From positions 5,518,001 to 5,582,000 of the forward strand of contig OY762448.1 of NCBI GenBank assembly GCA_963665705.1: a DNA stretch of 64,000 bases. The letters are read 5' to 3'. Shown one piece after another: positions 1 through 8,991 of this stretch. How positions within the stretch are numbered: position 1 is the first letter of the stretch; every line of letters starts with the position of its first letter. Source of the stretch: Saccharicrinis sp963665705. Its GTDB lineage: Bacteria > Bacteroidota > Bacteroidia > Bacteroidales > Marinilabiliaceae. The notes under the pieces are model-generated. The model did not search any database, was not told the DNA's origin, and saw only the letters and a program-made list of their open reading frames with translations. Position numbers and translations under genes: made by a program.

Positions 1-1
1 C

Positions 2-745
2 ATATTTAGTGGAGTTTTGAAAGAAACAAAATCTCAAAAAGCTATAGAATATGGAGCTATCAAAAATATGAATTCCGGTGAAGTTATATTATCAGATCAT
101 ACCGGTTCATTTCAGATTGAAGGTTCAGTCGGAGATACATTACGGTTCCATAGTATGGGATATGTAGATACTACTTGGATTGTACCTACGATATGGACTA
201 CTATGGATGAGGAATTGACCTTAGATGTTCCTACGAATGTTTTTGCTATTACAGAAATTGAAGTCCTTCGTTTTTATTCATACGCTCATTTTAAACAAGC
301 ATTCAAAGATCTTGAACTTCCTAAAGATGAAAATGAGGAAATAAAAGAAATGATTAGAGGCTGGAATTTTGAAGAAGCTATTGCGTGGGGAAAATCTGAT
401 AGAAAAGCTGCCCAAGGGACTTTTGGATTGACAATATCCCCGAAGGGTGGAAAATCAAAAATTGAGCGTCAAAAAGAAGTGGTTAAAAGATTAGAAAGAA
501 TCGATCTTGAAAGTTCCCGATTTAATTATTTTACCTCCCGAGATAATTTAGCCAACTTAACTGGGTACAAGGGTACTTGTCTCGATTCATTTATGGTATT
601 TTTGAATTCTAATTATTCTATAGATTATAAAATGCCGGAATATGAATTACTATCTTCAATTTTAGATGCCTATGGTGATTTCAAAGAGTTGAAATTTGGA
701 GAGGAATGGTATAGTAATTCAGGTGATTCTCTCCAGATTCAATAG
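2..745 (+). CDS. Carboxypeptidase-regulatory-like domain protein, 5' end outside window
   Basis: The reading frame is open from base 2, so the gene begins before the window; the TTG at 17 is not a believable start. The first ~75 visible residues look like a carboxypeptidase-regulatory-like beta-sandwich (CarboxypepD_reg family): a beta strand, then DHTGSFQIEG, then GDTLRFHSMGY, the usual spacing of the D-x-x-G-x-F and GD-x-L-x-F-x-x-x-GY signature. The remaining ~165 residues are charged and mostly helical, with no TonB plug or barrel, so this is not a SusC-type receptor. Such proteins are normally exported in Bacteroidota, but the signal peptide would lie upstream. The function is unknown. 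The domain call is fairly safe; the role is not. Confidence 0.6.
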   Translation: MFSGVLKETKSQKAIEYGAIKNMNSGEVILSDHTGSFQIEGSVGDTLRFHSMGYVDTTWIVPTIWTTMDEELTLDVPTNVFAITEIEVLRFYSYAHFKQAFKDLELPKDENEEIKEMIRGWNFEEAIAWGKSDRKAAQGTFGLTISPKGGKSKIERQKEVVKRLERIDLESSRFNYFTSRDNLANLTGYKGTCLDSFMVFLNSNYSIDYKMPEYELLSSILDAYGDFKELKFGEEWYSNSGDSLQIQ

Positions 746-825
746 TTTTTTGTTTTCAATATTTCTATAAATATCTTAGTACCAATTAGAACAAATGCAT
801 AAAATAGCTTAAATAAAATATGTTC

Positions 826-857
826 TTGTTTTTTACGTTAAAAAACTGATATATTTG
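826..857 (+). promoter_or_regulatory. Bacteroidota-type promoter for lpxH
   Basis: A -7 box TATATTTG (850-857) fits the Bacteroidota consensus TAnnTTTG, and a TTG at 826-828 lies 21 nt upstream as the -33 element. Transcription would start near 864, giving a ~32-nt leader before the lpxH ATG at 896. Read by eye; no start-site data. Confidence 0.5.
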
Positions 858-895
858 TCCGTAAATAAAAGTTAAGCATTTGCTAATTAGCAAAA

Positions 896-1660
896 ATGGA
901 GTTGCAACAATCGGGTAAAAAAATATACTTTGCTTCTGATGTTCATTTGGGAGCACCTTCAATTAAGGACCATAAAAAGCATGAAAAATGTTTTGTGGAA
1001 TGGTTGGATTATATCAAACCAACAACTGCTGCATTATACCTGATGGGCGATATTTTTGATTTTTGGTATGAGTACCATCATGTAGTACCCAGAGGTTTTA
1101 CTAGATTTTTAGGAAAAATAGCTGAATTTACGGATAGTGGTATTCCTGTATATTTTTTTACAGGAAATCATGATATTTGGGTCTTTGATTATCTTCCTAA
1201 AGAAATAGGAGTAGTTGTATATACACAACCCGTTGAGGTGGATTTGAATGGGAAAAAATTTTTTCTGGCTCATGGTGATGGTTTAGGGCCTTATGATAAA
1301 GGTTATAATATTTTAAAGAAAATATTCACAAATAAAGTACTTCAGTGGTTATTCTCCCGATTACATCCTAACTTTGCGGTTGAATTAGCAAAAAGATGGT
1401 CAAGTCATAGTAGGCTAAAAAATGAGAGTTCTGAAGGAGCTAAGTTTCTTGGTGAGGATAAAGAGTATTTGATGCTCTATGCAAAAGATATTTTAGCAAA
1501 AGAGCATTTTGATTTTTTTATTTTTGGTCATAGACATATTGATTTGCATCAGCCTATTGGACAGAATAGTCAATTTGTATATCTGGGAGATTGGGTAAAA
1601 CTCAGATCGTACGGAGAATGGGATGGTGAAAATTTTGAGTTAAAGTATTATAAAGACTAG
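896..1660 (+). CDS. lpxH: UDP-2,3-diacylglucosamine diphosphatase (LpxH)
   Basis: This is a calcineurin-like metallophosphoesterase that hydrolyses UDP-2,3-diacylglucosamine to lipid X in lipid A synthesis, at the cytoplasmic face of the inner membrane. The metal-binding motifs are all present: DVHLG (D15, H17), GDIFDFW (D52), GNHD (N91, H92), AHGDG (H126) and GHRH (H212, H214). At 254 residues it has the usual family length. The start at 896 is the first ATG of the frame and sits 32 nt after a predicted transcription start. A ketosynthase follows after 66 nt in the same direction, so the two envelope/lipid genes may be cotranscribed. The FDFWYEY stretch is typical of Bacteroidota LpxH. Confidence 0.92.
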   Translation: MELQQSGKKIYFASDVHLGAPSIKDHKKHEKCFVEWLDYIKPTTAALYLMGDIFDFWYEYHHVVPRGFTRFLGKIAEFTDSGIPVYFFTGNHDIWVFDYLPKEIGVVVYTQPVEVDLNGKKFFLAHGDGLGPYDKGYNILKKIFTNKVLQWLFSRLHPNFAVELAKRWSSHSRLKNESSEGAKFLGEDKEYLMLYAKDILAKEHFDFFIFGHRHIDLHQPIGQNSQFVYLGDWVKLRSYGEWDGENFELKYYKD

Positions 1661-1726
1661 TAGTTACATAAAATAATTTGAGTGTTTTTGAAATATAGGA
1701 CACCAATATTTGCAAAATCGAAAACA

Positions 1727-2803
1727 ATGGGAATTTATTCTGTTGCCACTGGTACGGGCTGTTATTTGCCTGAAGTAGTGGTGAAAAACATTGATTTTGC
1801 CAATCGTTCATTTTTAAATAGCGATGGCACTAAAATTGAAACTCCTTCAGAGGAGATTGTACAAAAGTTTGAGGATATTACAGATATTAAGGAAAGAAGA
1901 TGTGCGGGGGAGGATCTAGTTACCTCAGATATTGCAGCTATAGCTGGGAAACGGGCACTTGAGTCTGCAAATTTCGACAAAGAAAAGTTAGATTATATAA
2001 TAGTAGCTCATAATTTAGGTGACATCAAACATGGAAGTTTGTATCCTGATATTTTGCCAACTTTGTCTTCCAGAGTAAAGCAAAAATTAGATATTAAGAA
2101 TCCTAAAACCATAGCTTACGATCTTACTTTTGGTTGTCCTGGATGGACACAAGCAATGATTCAAGCTAATTATTATATAAAATCTGGTGATGCTAAGAGT
2201 GCTTTAGTTATTGGTGCAGATACTTTAAGCAGAGCTATGGATCCACATGACAGAGATTCAATGATTTTTGCTGATGGAGCGGGTGCAGCTGTACTTGAAG
2301 CTGTAGAAAGTGATGAGCCTGTTGGTATTTTAAAGCATGTGGCACGAACAGATTCAGAAGAGCATTTGGATATTTTACAAATGGGAGATTCGTTTAACCC
2401 GGAATTAAAGAGTGATCATATGTACCTAAAAATGTTAGGTCGTAGAGTTTATAATTACGCGTTAACAAACGTTCCTTTAATTGCTAAGGAATGTCTTGAT
2501 AAAAACGATCTTACTTTGGCCGACATGAAAAAAGTATTAATTCATCAAGCTAATGCAAAAATGGATGAGGCTATTTTGAAAAGAATATTCAGGCTTTATG
2601 GAATTCGTGATGTAGATTATAGTGTAATGCCAATGACAATTAAAACCTTAGGTAATAGTTCTGTTGCAACGGTTCCAACACTTTTTGATTTGGTTGTGAA
2701 TGAAAAATTAGAAGGTCATTCATTAGAAAGTGGTGATTATGTTATGATGACATCTGTTGGTGCAGGTATGAATATAAATGCTTTTATGTATAAGATGCCA
2801 TAA
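1727..2803 (+). CDS. fabH: 3-oxoacyl-ACP synthase III family protein (FabH-like)
   Basis: A thiolase-fold condensing enzyme of the KAS III family, 358 residues from the ATG at 1727. The in-frame GTG at 1682 would add 15 residues with no family similarity. The Cys-His-Asn triad is visible: C137 in TFGCPGW, H273 in LIHQAN and N310 in LGNSSVATVP. GADTLSR and DGAGAAVLE match the core. It is longer than E. coli FabH (317 residues), with an insertion before the active-site Cys. This is the long Bacteroidota KAS III type, which often exists as several paralogues, so the primer (acetyl-CoA for housekeeping fatty acid initiation, or a branched or special acyl-CoA) cannot be read from the sequence. The gene name is given for family, not for proven function. 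Confidence 0.8.
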   Translation: MGIYSVATGTGCYLPEVVVKNIDFANRSFLNSDGTKIETPSEEIVQKFEDITDIKERRCAGEDLVTSDIAAIAGKRALESANFDKEKLDYIIVAHNLGDIKHGSLYPDILPTLSSRVKQKLDIKNPKTIAYDLTFGCPGWTQAMIQANYYIKSGDAKSALVIGADTLSRAMDPHDRDSMIFADGAGAAVLEAVESDEPVGILKHVARTDSEEHLDILQMGDSFNPELKSDHMYLKMLGRRVYNYALTNVPLIAKECLDKNDLTLADMKKVLIHQANAKMDEAILKRIFRLYGIRDVDYSVMPMTIKTLGNSSVATVPTLFDLVVNEKLEGHSLESGDYVMMTSVGAGMNINAFMYKMP

Positions 2804-2834
2804 AAAGTAAGTATAAAAAATAGTTTATATATAA

Positions 2835-2867
2835 GGGGATGTTCATAATTTGAGTATCCCCATTTTT
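2835..2867 (+). terminator. Intrinsic terminator after the FabH-like gene
   Basis: The stem GGGGAT (2835-2840) pairs with ATCCCC (2856-2861) around a 15-nt loop, followed by ATTTTT. It lies 31 nt after the stop codon at 2803 and before rmuC. Confidence 0.6.
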
Positions 2868-2907
2868 ATGTTTGTATTAAAATAAACTATATTGTTATAA
2901 CTCAAAA

Positions 2908-4203
2908 ATGTATTTTATGTTAGAACTTATTATTGCGTTTGTAGTTGGTGTAATTGTTTCATCAATAATATTATATGTTGTATTTGTTACTAAGGTTAAT
3001 CTGTTAAAACAAAAAAATATTTTAATTGAGAATGATAAACAGAAACTTAATGAAGAGGTATCAAAACTATCTGATAAAATAGATAAACTTGAAAAGGAAC
3101 TGATGCAAACAAAAATGCATATTGTAGCAGTTGATACAGAAAATACGCATTTAATAACCTCCAATAATAATAAACAAAAAGAAATCGAAGAGTTGCATCA
3201 TAAATTAACTCAAGAATTTGAATCTATAGCAAATCGTATTTTAGTTAATAGATCTAAGGAAATTAGTGATCAGAATAATCAAAAGCTTGCTGATATTTTA
3301 TCTCCATTGAAAGAACGAATTACACAATTTGAGAAAAAAGTTGATGACGCTTATGATAAGGAAGTCAGGGATAAATTAAGTTTAAAGGCTGAAGTTAGAA
3401 GATTGTTTGATTTGAACCATAAAATTAGTGAAGAAGCCGGAAATTTAACTCGTGCTTTAAAAGGAGATGTAAAGAAATTAGGAAATTGGGGGGAAGTGAT
3501 TCTTGAAAGAGTTCTTGAACAATCCGGTTTAACCAAAGGAAGAGAATATAGAAGAGAGGTAGTAGATGAAAATATAAATGGAAACCAAATTCGTCCTGAT
3601 GTTATCGTCGATCTGCCAGAAGGAAAACATTTGATAATTGACTCAAAGCTATCTTTGTATTCCTATGAAGAGTTTGTTAATACTAAAAATGACAAGGTGA
3701 AATTTGAAGCCCTTAAAAATCATAAAGAGAGACTAAGACAACATGTGAAAGACCTTTTTGAGAAAAATTATATTTCTGCCAAAAATTTAAATACTCCAGA
3801 TTTTGTTTTAATGTTTATCCCTGTAGAGGCTTCATTTGCTGTAGCTGTTGAACATGATAGTGATTTGTTTGCATTTGCCTGGGAAAAAAAGGTTGTTCCA
3901 GTTAGTCCGTCTACTTTATTGGCTACCTTAAAAACTGTAAGTTCAATTTGGAGACAAGAAAATCAAAATAAAAATGCCCTGGAAATAGCAAGGCAAAGTG
4001 GCGCACTATACGATAAATTTGTTGGATTTTTAAGTGATGTGGAGAAGATAGGAGGGAGTCTGAATCAACTTCAAAATAACTATGATAATGCACTCACAAA
4101 ACTTCAGTCTGGTAAAGGTAATTTAATATCTAGGGCTGAAAAAATTAAAGAACTTGGAGCAAAATCAAGCAAATCAATTTCGGATAAATATTTGGAAAAT
4201 TAA
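2908..4203 (+). CDS. rmuC: DNA recombination protein RmuC homologue
   Basis: RmuC proteins carry a PD-(D/E)xK-like nuclease core and limit recombination at inverted repeats in E. coli; their exact activity is unsettled. Here 431 residues show an N-terminal membrane anchor (about 6-27), a long coiled coil (about 30-110) and the RmuC domain. Family motifs include LGNWGEVILERVLEQSGL, RPDVIVDLPEG, LIIDSKLSLYSYEEF and the IPVEASF region. The DxxV...IDSKL arrangement is the putative nuclease site. The start could also be the ATG at 2917; both keep the membrane segment. It is transcribed alone between a terminator and a convergent sensor kinase; only 44 nt separate the two 3' ends, with a weak ATTCAC/GTGAAT hairpin between them. 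Confidence 0.88.
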   Translation: MYFMLELIIAFVVGVIVSSIILYVVFVTKVNLLKQKNILIENDKQKLNEEVSKLSDKIDKLEKELMQTKMHIVAVDTENTHLITSNNNKQKEIEELHHKLTQEFESIANRILVNRSKEISDQNNQKLADILSPLKERITQFEKKVDDAYDKEVRDKLSLKAEVRRLFDLNHKISEEAGNLTRALKGDVKKLGNWGEVILERVLEQSGLTKGREYRREVVDENINGNQIRPDVIVDLPEGKHLIIDSKLSLYSYEEFVNTKNDKVKFEALKNHKERLRQHVKDLFEKNYISAKNLNTPDFVLMFIPVEASFAVAVEHDSDLFAFAWEKKVVPVSPSTLLATLKTVSSIWRQENQNKNALEIARQSGALYDKFVGFLSDVEKIGGSLNQLQNNYDNALTKLQSGKGNLISRAEKIKELGAKSSKSISDKYLEN

Positions 4204-4247
4204 TAGCAGAATTCACGTATTCTTATTTTTGTGGGTGAATAACATTG

Positions 4248-6434
4248 TTATGATATAGACTTACTTAATGTCATTTGCATATTTTCTAATTGGTTTATAT
4301 TATTAATAGAATCATGGAATGTTGAGTAATTGATGCTGAAAAAGAATCCAGAGCCTTTTTGTGGCATAGATTCTACCCAAATAGTACCATTCATTTTATT
4401 CACTAAGCCCTTACAGATAGCTAAACCTAAGCCTGTACCTCCTGTAGATTTTGTATTTGTTTCGTCAACTTGTCGGAATGGATCAAATATTATCTGATGT
4501 TTTTCTTCAGGAATACCTATTCCGTTGTCTTTTACAAAAAAGATGACACGTGATTTTAATAAAGTGTGGCCTATTTCAATTGTACCTGAATTAGTAAATT
4601 TGATTGCATTATCACAAAGTCGTGTTAATATTTCTGTTACCTTATCCTTTTCAATGATAATATCATTTATTGTATTTATACTGTTTTTACAATAGCATAT
4701 TTTTAAATGATTCTTATTTTGTTTGTATGTTTGATTTATTGCAATTTCTTTTATTTCTTTTTCAAAGTTTGTTAAATTAGTTGACTTTAGTTTAGGGGGA
4801 TTATTATCTGTTTCAATACGAGAAACAGATATAATATCATCAAATGAGGCTAATAAATCCTTACTACTTCTTTCTATTACATTGTAATATTCCTGTTTTT
4901 CTTTCTCCGAAAAATATTTATTCTTTAGCAATGAACTAAAACCCATTATTGCATTTAAAGGTGTTCGTATTTCATGAGATATATTTGCCAAAAAAGCTGA
5001 TTTTAGTCTATCTGACTCTTTTGCTTTTCTTCTTTCTTCTTTAAGAAGCTTATTATACTCATATCTTTCTGATATATCTACAATTACTCCTCTCCAACCT
5101 TTATGTTCTCCATTAACTAAAACTTTGTCCATATAAAGTAATCCCGGAAACCAGGATTTATCTTTTTTTAATGCAATAACTTCATTCTTCTTATTTCTAT
5201 TTTTATTCGTTAATTTAAATATATTTAGCTGATATTCTGCATCATGTTTTGAAAAACCAAAACTATTTTCCCACATTTTGTTTACATAAATTAATATACC
5301 TCGTGTGTCAGTTTCAAAAATACTAAGTGGAAGCTTTTCAGCCATGTTTCGATATTTTTTTTCACTATTTGATAGTTGAGAGATTAGATTTTCTCTTTCC
5401 TTTTCATGGTTTTTTAATTGCTCAATCATTTGACTAAATTCTTGATAAAGAATAATAGTTTCGCGAGTACCTTTTTTAAGGTTCACTTTAGGAAGCGATT
5501 TGAAATCATTAAAGATTATTTTTTCAATAAAGAAAGTTAGTCTTGTTAAAGGCTTTGTAATTTGACTTGATAATATATTTGTAATAAAGAAACATATCAG
5601 AATAGCAAAGGCAATTATAAAAATCAGCGTTTTTCGTTGTTTATGAATTTTTTGAGTATTATTGATATTAACAAATTCTATTAAACTTGTAATTCTCTCT
5701 TCAAGTAGCTCATCTAATTGATTTAAGTTTTCTTTTAGGCCACTATTATCATGTAAACCCATTTTGATATCTAAATCTACTATGATTTTAAAAAGGTTTG
5801 AATAAGCAATAAGCTGAGTTAATCCCTCCTTGTTATTGTGGTTAATTAAATCGTTTTTAAGTTTATTGAAAATTTCAAAATACTTTGTTACATATTGATT
5901 TTCATGTCTTATAATATAATCTTTTTCCCTTCTCCTTAGTGATAAAAGTGATGTTTTATTTATGCTTAAATCACTCTCTAATTTGTGGGCATGATAACGC
6001 ATTTCTCCAATTAAACCATAATCTTTAAAGCCTCGTTTTGTAGCTAATGTTGTAAGTACTTTATATATAGAGTCTCTTTTATGAAGATTTTCTTTCACTT
6101 GAAGTAAAGAGGAATGTATGTGAAGGGTATTTGAATATTTGATAAGTAGTGTGTCAATTTTGTTATTTAAGGAACCGTTTTGATTTTGGAGTTGTATTAA
6201 AAATGTACTTTGCTTTGCTTTATAAAATGAAGTACTTCTTGTTTCTAAGGCAAAGAAATTATTTGAAATATTCTTTAGTTTAAGTAGGTCAAGATATGTT
6301 GAGTGAACATCAACGGAGAGTTGTTGTGCTTCACCTTTTGAAGTATAATACTTCCAATTGATCCATGTTGTTAATCCTGCCACATATATTGATAATACAG
6401 AAAACCAAACTATTAGCTTACTACTAAATTTCAC
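4248..6434 (-). CDS. Membrane sensor histidine kinase (HAMP-PAS-HisKA-HATPase)
   Basis: A 728-residue sensor kinase. TM1 (about 7-25) and TM2 (about 268-290) flank a ~240-residue helical extracytoplasmic region rich in Lys, Asn and Leu, resembling four-helix-bundle sensors. After TM2 come a HAMP-like segment (SQITKPLTRL), a coiled coil, a PAS domain (about 360-470), the dimerisation/phosphoacceptor box SHEIRTPLNA with H487, and a complete ATPase: N609 in LCDNAIKFT, DNGIGIP at 636 and GGTGLGLAI at about 665-673. It has no receiver domain and no adjacent response regulator, so the partner is unknown. It lies downstream of, and on the same strand as, a glycosyltransferase gene 106 nt away. Confidence 0.88.
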   Translation of the reverse strand: MKFSSKLIVWFSVLSIYVAGLTTWINWKYYTSKGEAQQLSVDVHSTYLDLLKLKNISNNFFALETRSTSFYKAKQSTFLIQLQNQNGSLNNKIDTLLIKYSNTLHIHSSLLQVKENLHKRDSIYKVLTTLATKRGFKDYGLIGEMRYHAHKLESDLSINKTSLLSLRRREKDYIIRHENQYVTKYFEIFNKLKNDLINHNNKEGLTQLIAYSNLFKIIVDLDIKMGLHDNSGLKENLNQLDELLEERITSLIEFVNINNTQKIHKQRKTLIFIIAFAILICFFITNILSSQITKPLTRLTFFIEKIIFNDFKSLPKVNLKKGTRETIILYQEFSQMIEQLKNHEKERENLISQLSNSEKKYRNMAEKLPLSIFETDTRGILIYVNKMWENSFGFSKHDAEYQLNIFKLTNKNRNKKNEVIALKKDKSWFPGLLYMDKVLVNGEHKGWRGVIVDISERYEYNKLLKEERRKAKESDRLKSAFLANISHEIRTPLNAIMGFSSLLKNKYFSEKEKQEYYNVIERSSKDLLASFDDIISVSRIETDNNPPKLKSTNLTNFEKEIKEIAINQTYKQNKNHLKICYCKNSINTINDIIIEKDKVTEILTRLCDNAIKFTNSGTIEIGHTLLKSRVIFFVKDNGIGIPEEKHQIIFDPFRQVDETNTKSTGGTGLGLAICKGLVNKMNGTIWVESMPQKGSGFFFSINYSTFHDSINNINQLENMQMTLSKSIS

Positions 6435-6540
6435 TTTTTTTATTTTTTGTTCGCTAGTGAAAGTATAATAGAGATATCAAGTCACGAAATTTTTAGTATC
6501 ATCTAATTATTAACAGTACTTTAAAAAAGGATTAATTATT

Positions 6541-7662
6541 TTAAGAAATGATTTTTCTATCCTTCCATGTTACGTTACCAAAAGCAGCATATATTACAGT
6601 ATAGAAAATATAAAAAGGGTAAATTATTTGAGATTTTAAAAAAGTGATTGTTGTGAATGTGCTTTTAAAAAACGATGCACCTGCCTTTAGTATTTTATAA
6701 TCAAATAGAAGTTTTAATGAAAAGAGTATAAGGGATAAAAGAAATGTTTTTTTTGAGATAAAAATGCTGAAAGGAATAAATGTAATCAATGTATTTGTTA
6801 GGAAAACTATCCAAGCTACCCAAAGTGTAAATTGATCTTTATATCCTTTACTTTTACTAGCCCATCTTGCTCTTTGTTGCATAAATTCTGAAAAAGTTTT
6901 TACTGGATCTGTGCAAACAATTGAATTTTCATTTTTAAGAAATTGAATTTTAGCATGGATTGAATTTGCGTATTGGAGTAAAAATATGTCATCTCCTGAG
7001 GCATATTGATTCATAATATTTGAAGATGCTGCTTGATATAAATCTTTACTGTAAACCAGATTTGCTGCATTACACATAATGGGTTTGTTTATTTCTGAGG
7101 CACCAGCACCTGTAGTTACCAGGCTTAGAAAATCTATGGCTTGAAATTGCTCGAAGAAATTATTAATAGGATTTAATGTAACAGGACCAATTATTATATC
7201 CGGTTTATTCGTTGAGATAAATTGACTTATAGTATAGAGCCATTTTTTTGTATGTATACAATCTGCATCAGTAGTTACTAAGTATTTGTATTTTGAATGC
7301 CTAATGCCCAGATTAATAGCGTTTTTCTTTCCTGGTATTTTGTTCTTTATTACATGAAAATGTTGTGTCTGAGCTATCAGATTTTGAGCTTGTAGAAATG
7401 AATTATCTGTACTAAAATCATCAACTAATATTACTTCAAAATATTTATTTGATAATTCCTGATTTAGTAAACTATTTATCAAATTCGACAAATTTTTTTC
7501 TTCGTTTCGAAAAGGAATGATGCAGCTAACGGGCTGTAGTTTTATTTCCTGATGCGTGTTGAATGCCCTTATCTTATTAAATCCAATGTTGAATTTATTT
7601 ATCAAATAAAAATAGACAGTAAAAGTAATGCTAACAAAGCTAATTAAAACATATTCAAGCAT
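6541..7662 (-). CDS. Family 2 glycosyltransferase, membrane-bound
   Basis: A GT-A type processive-like glycosyltransferase of 373 residues. An N-terminal membrane helix (about 3-21) is followed by the catalytic domain: CIIPFRNEE, VILVDDFSTDNS (D81, D82), TTDADC (D132, D134), ASGDDIF and the QQRARW motif (Q263, R266, W267) typical of cellulose-synthase-like GT2 enzymes. The C-terminal third holds two to three membrane helices. The donor and acceptor sugars cannot be told; exopolysaccharide or glycolipid synthesis is a fair guess. The nearby flippase-like membrane proteins at 8992-10910 are on the same strand and may act on related glycolipids, but a terminator and the HU-SPOR gene separate them. 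Confidence 0.85.
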   Translation of the reverse strand: MLEYVLISFVSITFTVYFYLINKFNIGFNKIRAFNTHQEIKLQPVSCIIPFRNEEKNLSNLINSLLNQELSNKYFEVILVDDFSTDNSFLQAQNLIAQTQHFHVIKNKIPGKKNAINLGIRHSKYKYLVTTDADCIHTKKWLYTISQFISTNKPDIIIGPVTLNPINNFFEQFQAIDFLSLVTTGAGASEINKPIMCNAANLVYSKDLYQAASSNIMNQYASGDDIFLLQYANSIHAKIQFLKNENSIVCTDPVKTFSEFMQQRARWASKSKGYKDQFTLWVAWIVFLTNTLITFIPFSIFISKKTFLLSLILFSLKLLFDYKILKAGASFFKSTFTTITFLKSQIIYPFYIFYTVIYAAFGNVTWKDRKIIS

Positions 7663-7681
7663 AAAGGGTAAACATAATAAA

Positions 7682-7703
7682 GGGGGACACTTTTGTGGCC
7701 CCC
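7682..7703 (-). terminator. Intrinsic terminator after the HU-SPOR gene
   Basis: The stem is GGGGG-A-CAC / GTG-G-CCCCC with a TTTT loop (one A/G mismatch). On the minus strand it is followed by TTTATTATG. It lies 30 nt past the stop codon at 7733 and before the glycosyltransferase start at 7662. Confidence 0.65.
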
Positions 7704-7732
7704 TTTTGAATTATTATATATTTTATATTAGT

Positions 7733-8872
7733 CTATTGTATTTTATACAACCAACTTTCTATTCTATCGTTTTCAAGGATTTCTTGCTGACGAGCTTCAA
7801 TAGCCCTATATGAAGGATTTGAATCAGCACTTACCAAATACATATTTCCTTTAGGAATTATTTGAGCATTTTCAAAACCTGAAGTTTTTAACTTGTTTAG
7901 CATATTAATAGCATATTCCTGTTTTTTGAAACTACCCACAATGATATAAAAGTCTTTACTTTCTGTTATTTCGGGTTTCGGTGTTTCTTTTATTGGTTCT
8001 GCTGGTTTTTCAGTTTCTTCTTTAACTACTTTAGCAGAATCAATTACTATAGGTTCTTTTTTTACTGGTTTTTCTACTTTTATAGGAGTATGTTTTACTT
8101 TGTCCTTTTTTGAGTTATTAAAGAAAACAAAATAGGCTACAATACATAAAATAACAAGAAGACCTATCATTATATACGTGATGATGTCTTTTCTTTTCTT
8201 TTCTTGAATTGTTTTCTGAACATATTTATTTGTTACTTTTTCTTTTGGAGGAACAACTTTTTCAGGTTTTTCTTGCTTTTCAGTATGTTGTTCAGGATCT
8301 ACTATTATTTGTGATTTGTCTTCTTTAATATTTTCTTTTTCCTCTTCTTTGTCAATAGTTAAAATTGGCTCTTCATTCTTTTCTTCAATGCCATTAGCTT
8401 CCTCTTTTATTTTTTCTTCTTCAGGAGCTTCTGTAATTTCAGAGGTGTTGTCAATATCAAGTAAAACAGTTTCTTTTGCAGGTTTTGGTTCTTCTTCTGT
8501 TATAGATTCAGTAATTTCTTCAGTAGTTTTATCGTCGCTTGCAATATCTGTTTCAAAATCTTCTGATTGTTGAAATCTTAAAATGCCGTTTTCATCCTTC
8601 TTGAAAACACCCAGTTTTTCAATTGAATAAGTACCTTTTTCGTCAAGTTCTTTTTTTAGATTGTCAACAAAATTAAAAACCTGATCCGTAGCAACAATTG
8701 TATCAATTCCTTTTTGTTCGGCTACATAGTTTACCAATAGTCCATCATTAAAACTTAAAAAGTTATTAAAGAGGATACTAATTCCATTTTCTTTGGAAAT
8801 TATAAATGCTCCAAAGTTTGGGATAATTACTCTATTGTTTTCCTTAATGAGTTCTGATATATATTTTTCCAT
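7733..8872 (-). CDS. HU-like domain / transmembrane / SPOR domain protein
   Basis: A 379-residue protein with three parts. Residues 1-100 resemble the bacterial CCDC81-type HU domain (VIIPNFGAFI, a glycine-rich turn and a second half ending in LGVFKKDENGILRF). Residues 101-228 are an acidic, Glu/Lys-rich disordered linker. A single membrane helix spans about 230-251, followed by a Lys/Pro/Glu linker and a C-terminal SPOR domain (306-379, DFYIIVGSFK start). SPOR domains bind denuded peptidoglycan at the septum; with the SPOR end in the periplasm, the HU-like end would face the cytoplasm. The layout is characteristic of Bacteroidota and suggests a cell-division or envelope link. DNA binding by the HU-like part is not shown. 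Confidence 0.82.
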   Translation of the reverse strand: MEKYISELIKENNRVIIPNFGAFIISKENGISILFNNFLSFNDGLLVNYVAEQKGIDTIVATDQVFNFVDNLKKELDEKGTYSIEKLGVFKKDENGILRFQQSEDFETDIASDDKTTEEITESITEEEPKPAKETVLLDIDNTSEITEAPEEEKIKEEANGIEEKNEEPILTIDKEEEKENIKEDKSQIIVDPEQHTEKQEKPEKVVPPKEKVTNKYVQKTIQEKKRKDIITYIMIGLLVILCIVAYFVFFNNSKKDKVKHTPIKVEKPVKKEPIVIDSAKVVKEETEKPAEPIKETPKPEITESKDFYIIVGSFKKQEYAINMLNKLKTSGFENAQIIPKGNMYLVSADSNPSYRAIEARQQEILENDRIESWLYKIQ

Positions 8873-8991
8873 TGATTTGAGTTATATTTTAGGTTAATAA
8901 AATGGAAAAAGCGTACTAAAGATAATGAGTTTTTAATGATTTGAAATAATATTGTTTAAAAGTTTGATAATTAGAGCCAATAGTTTGATTG

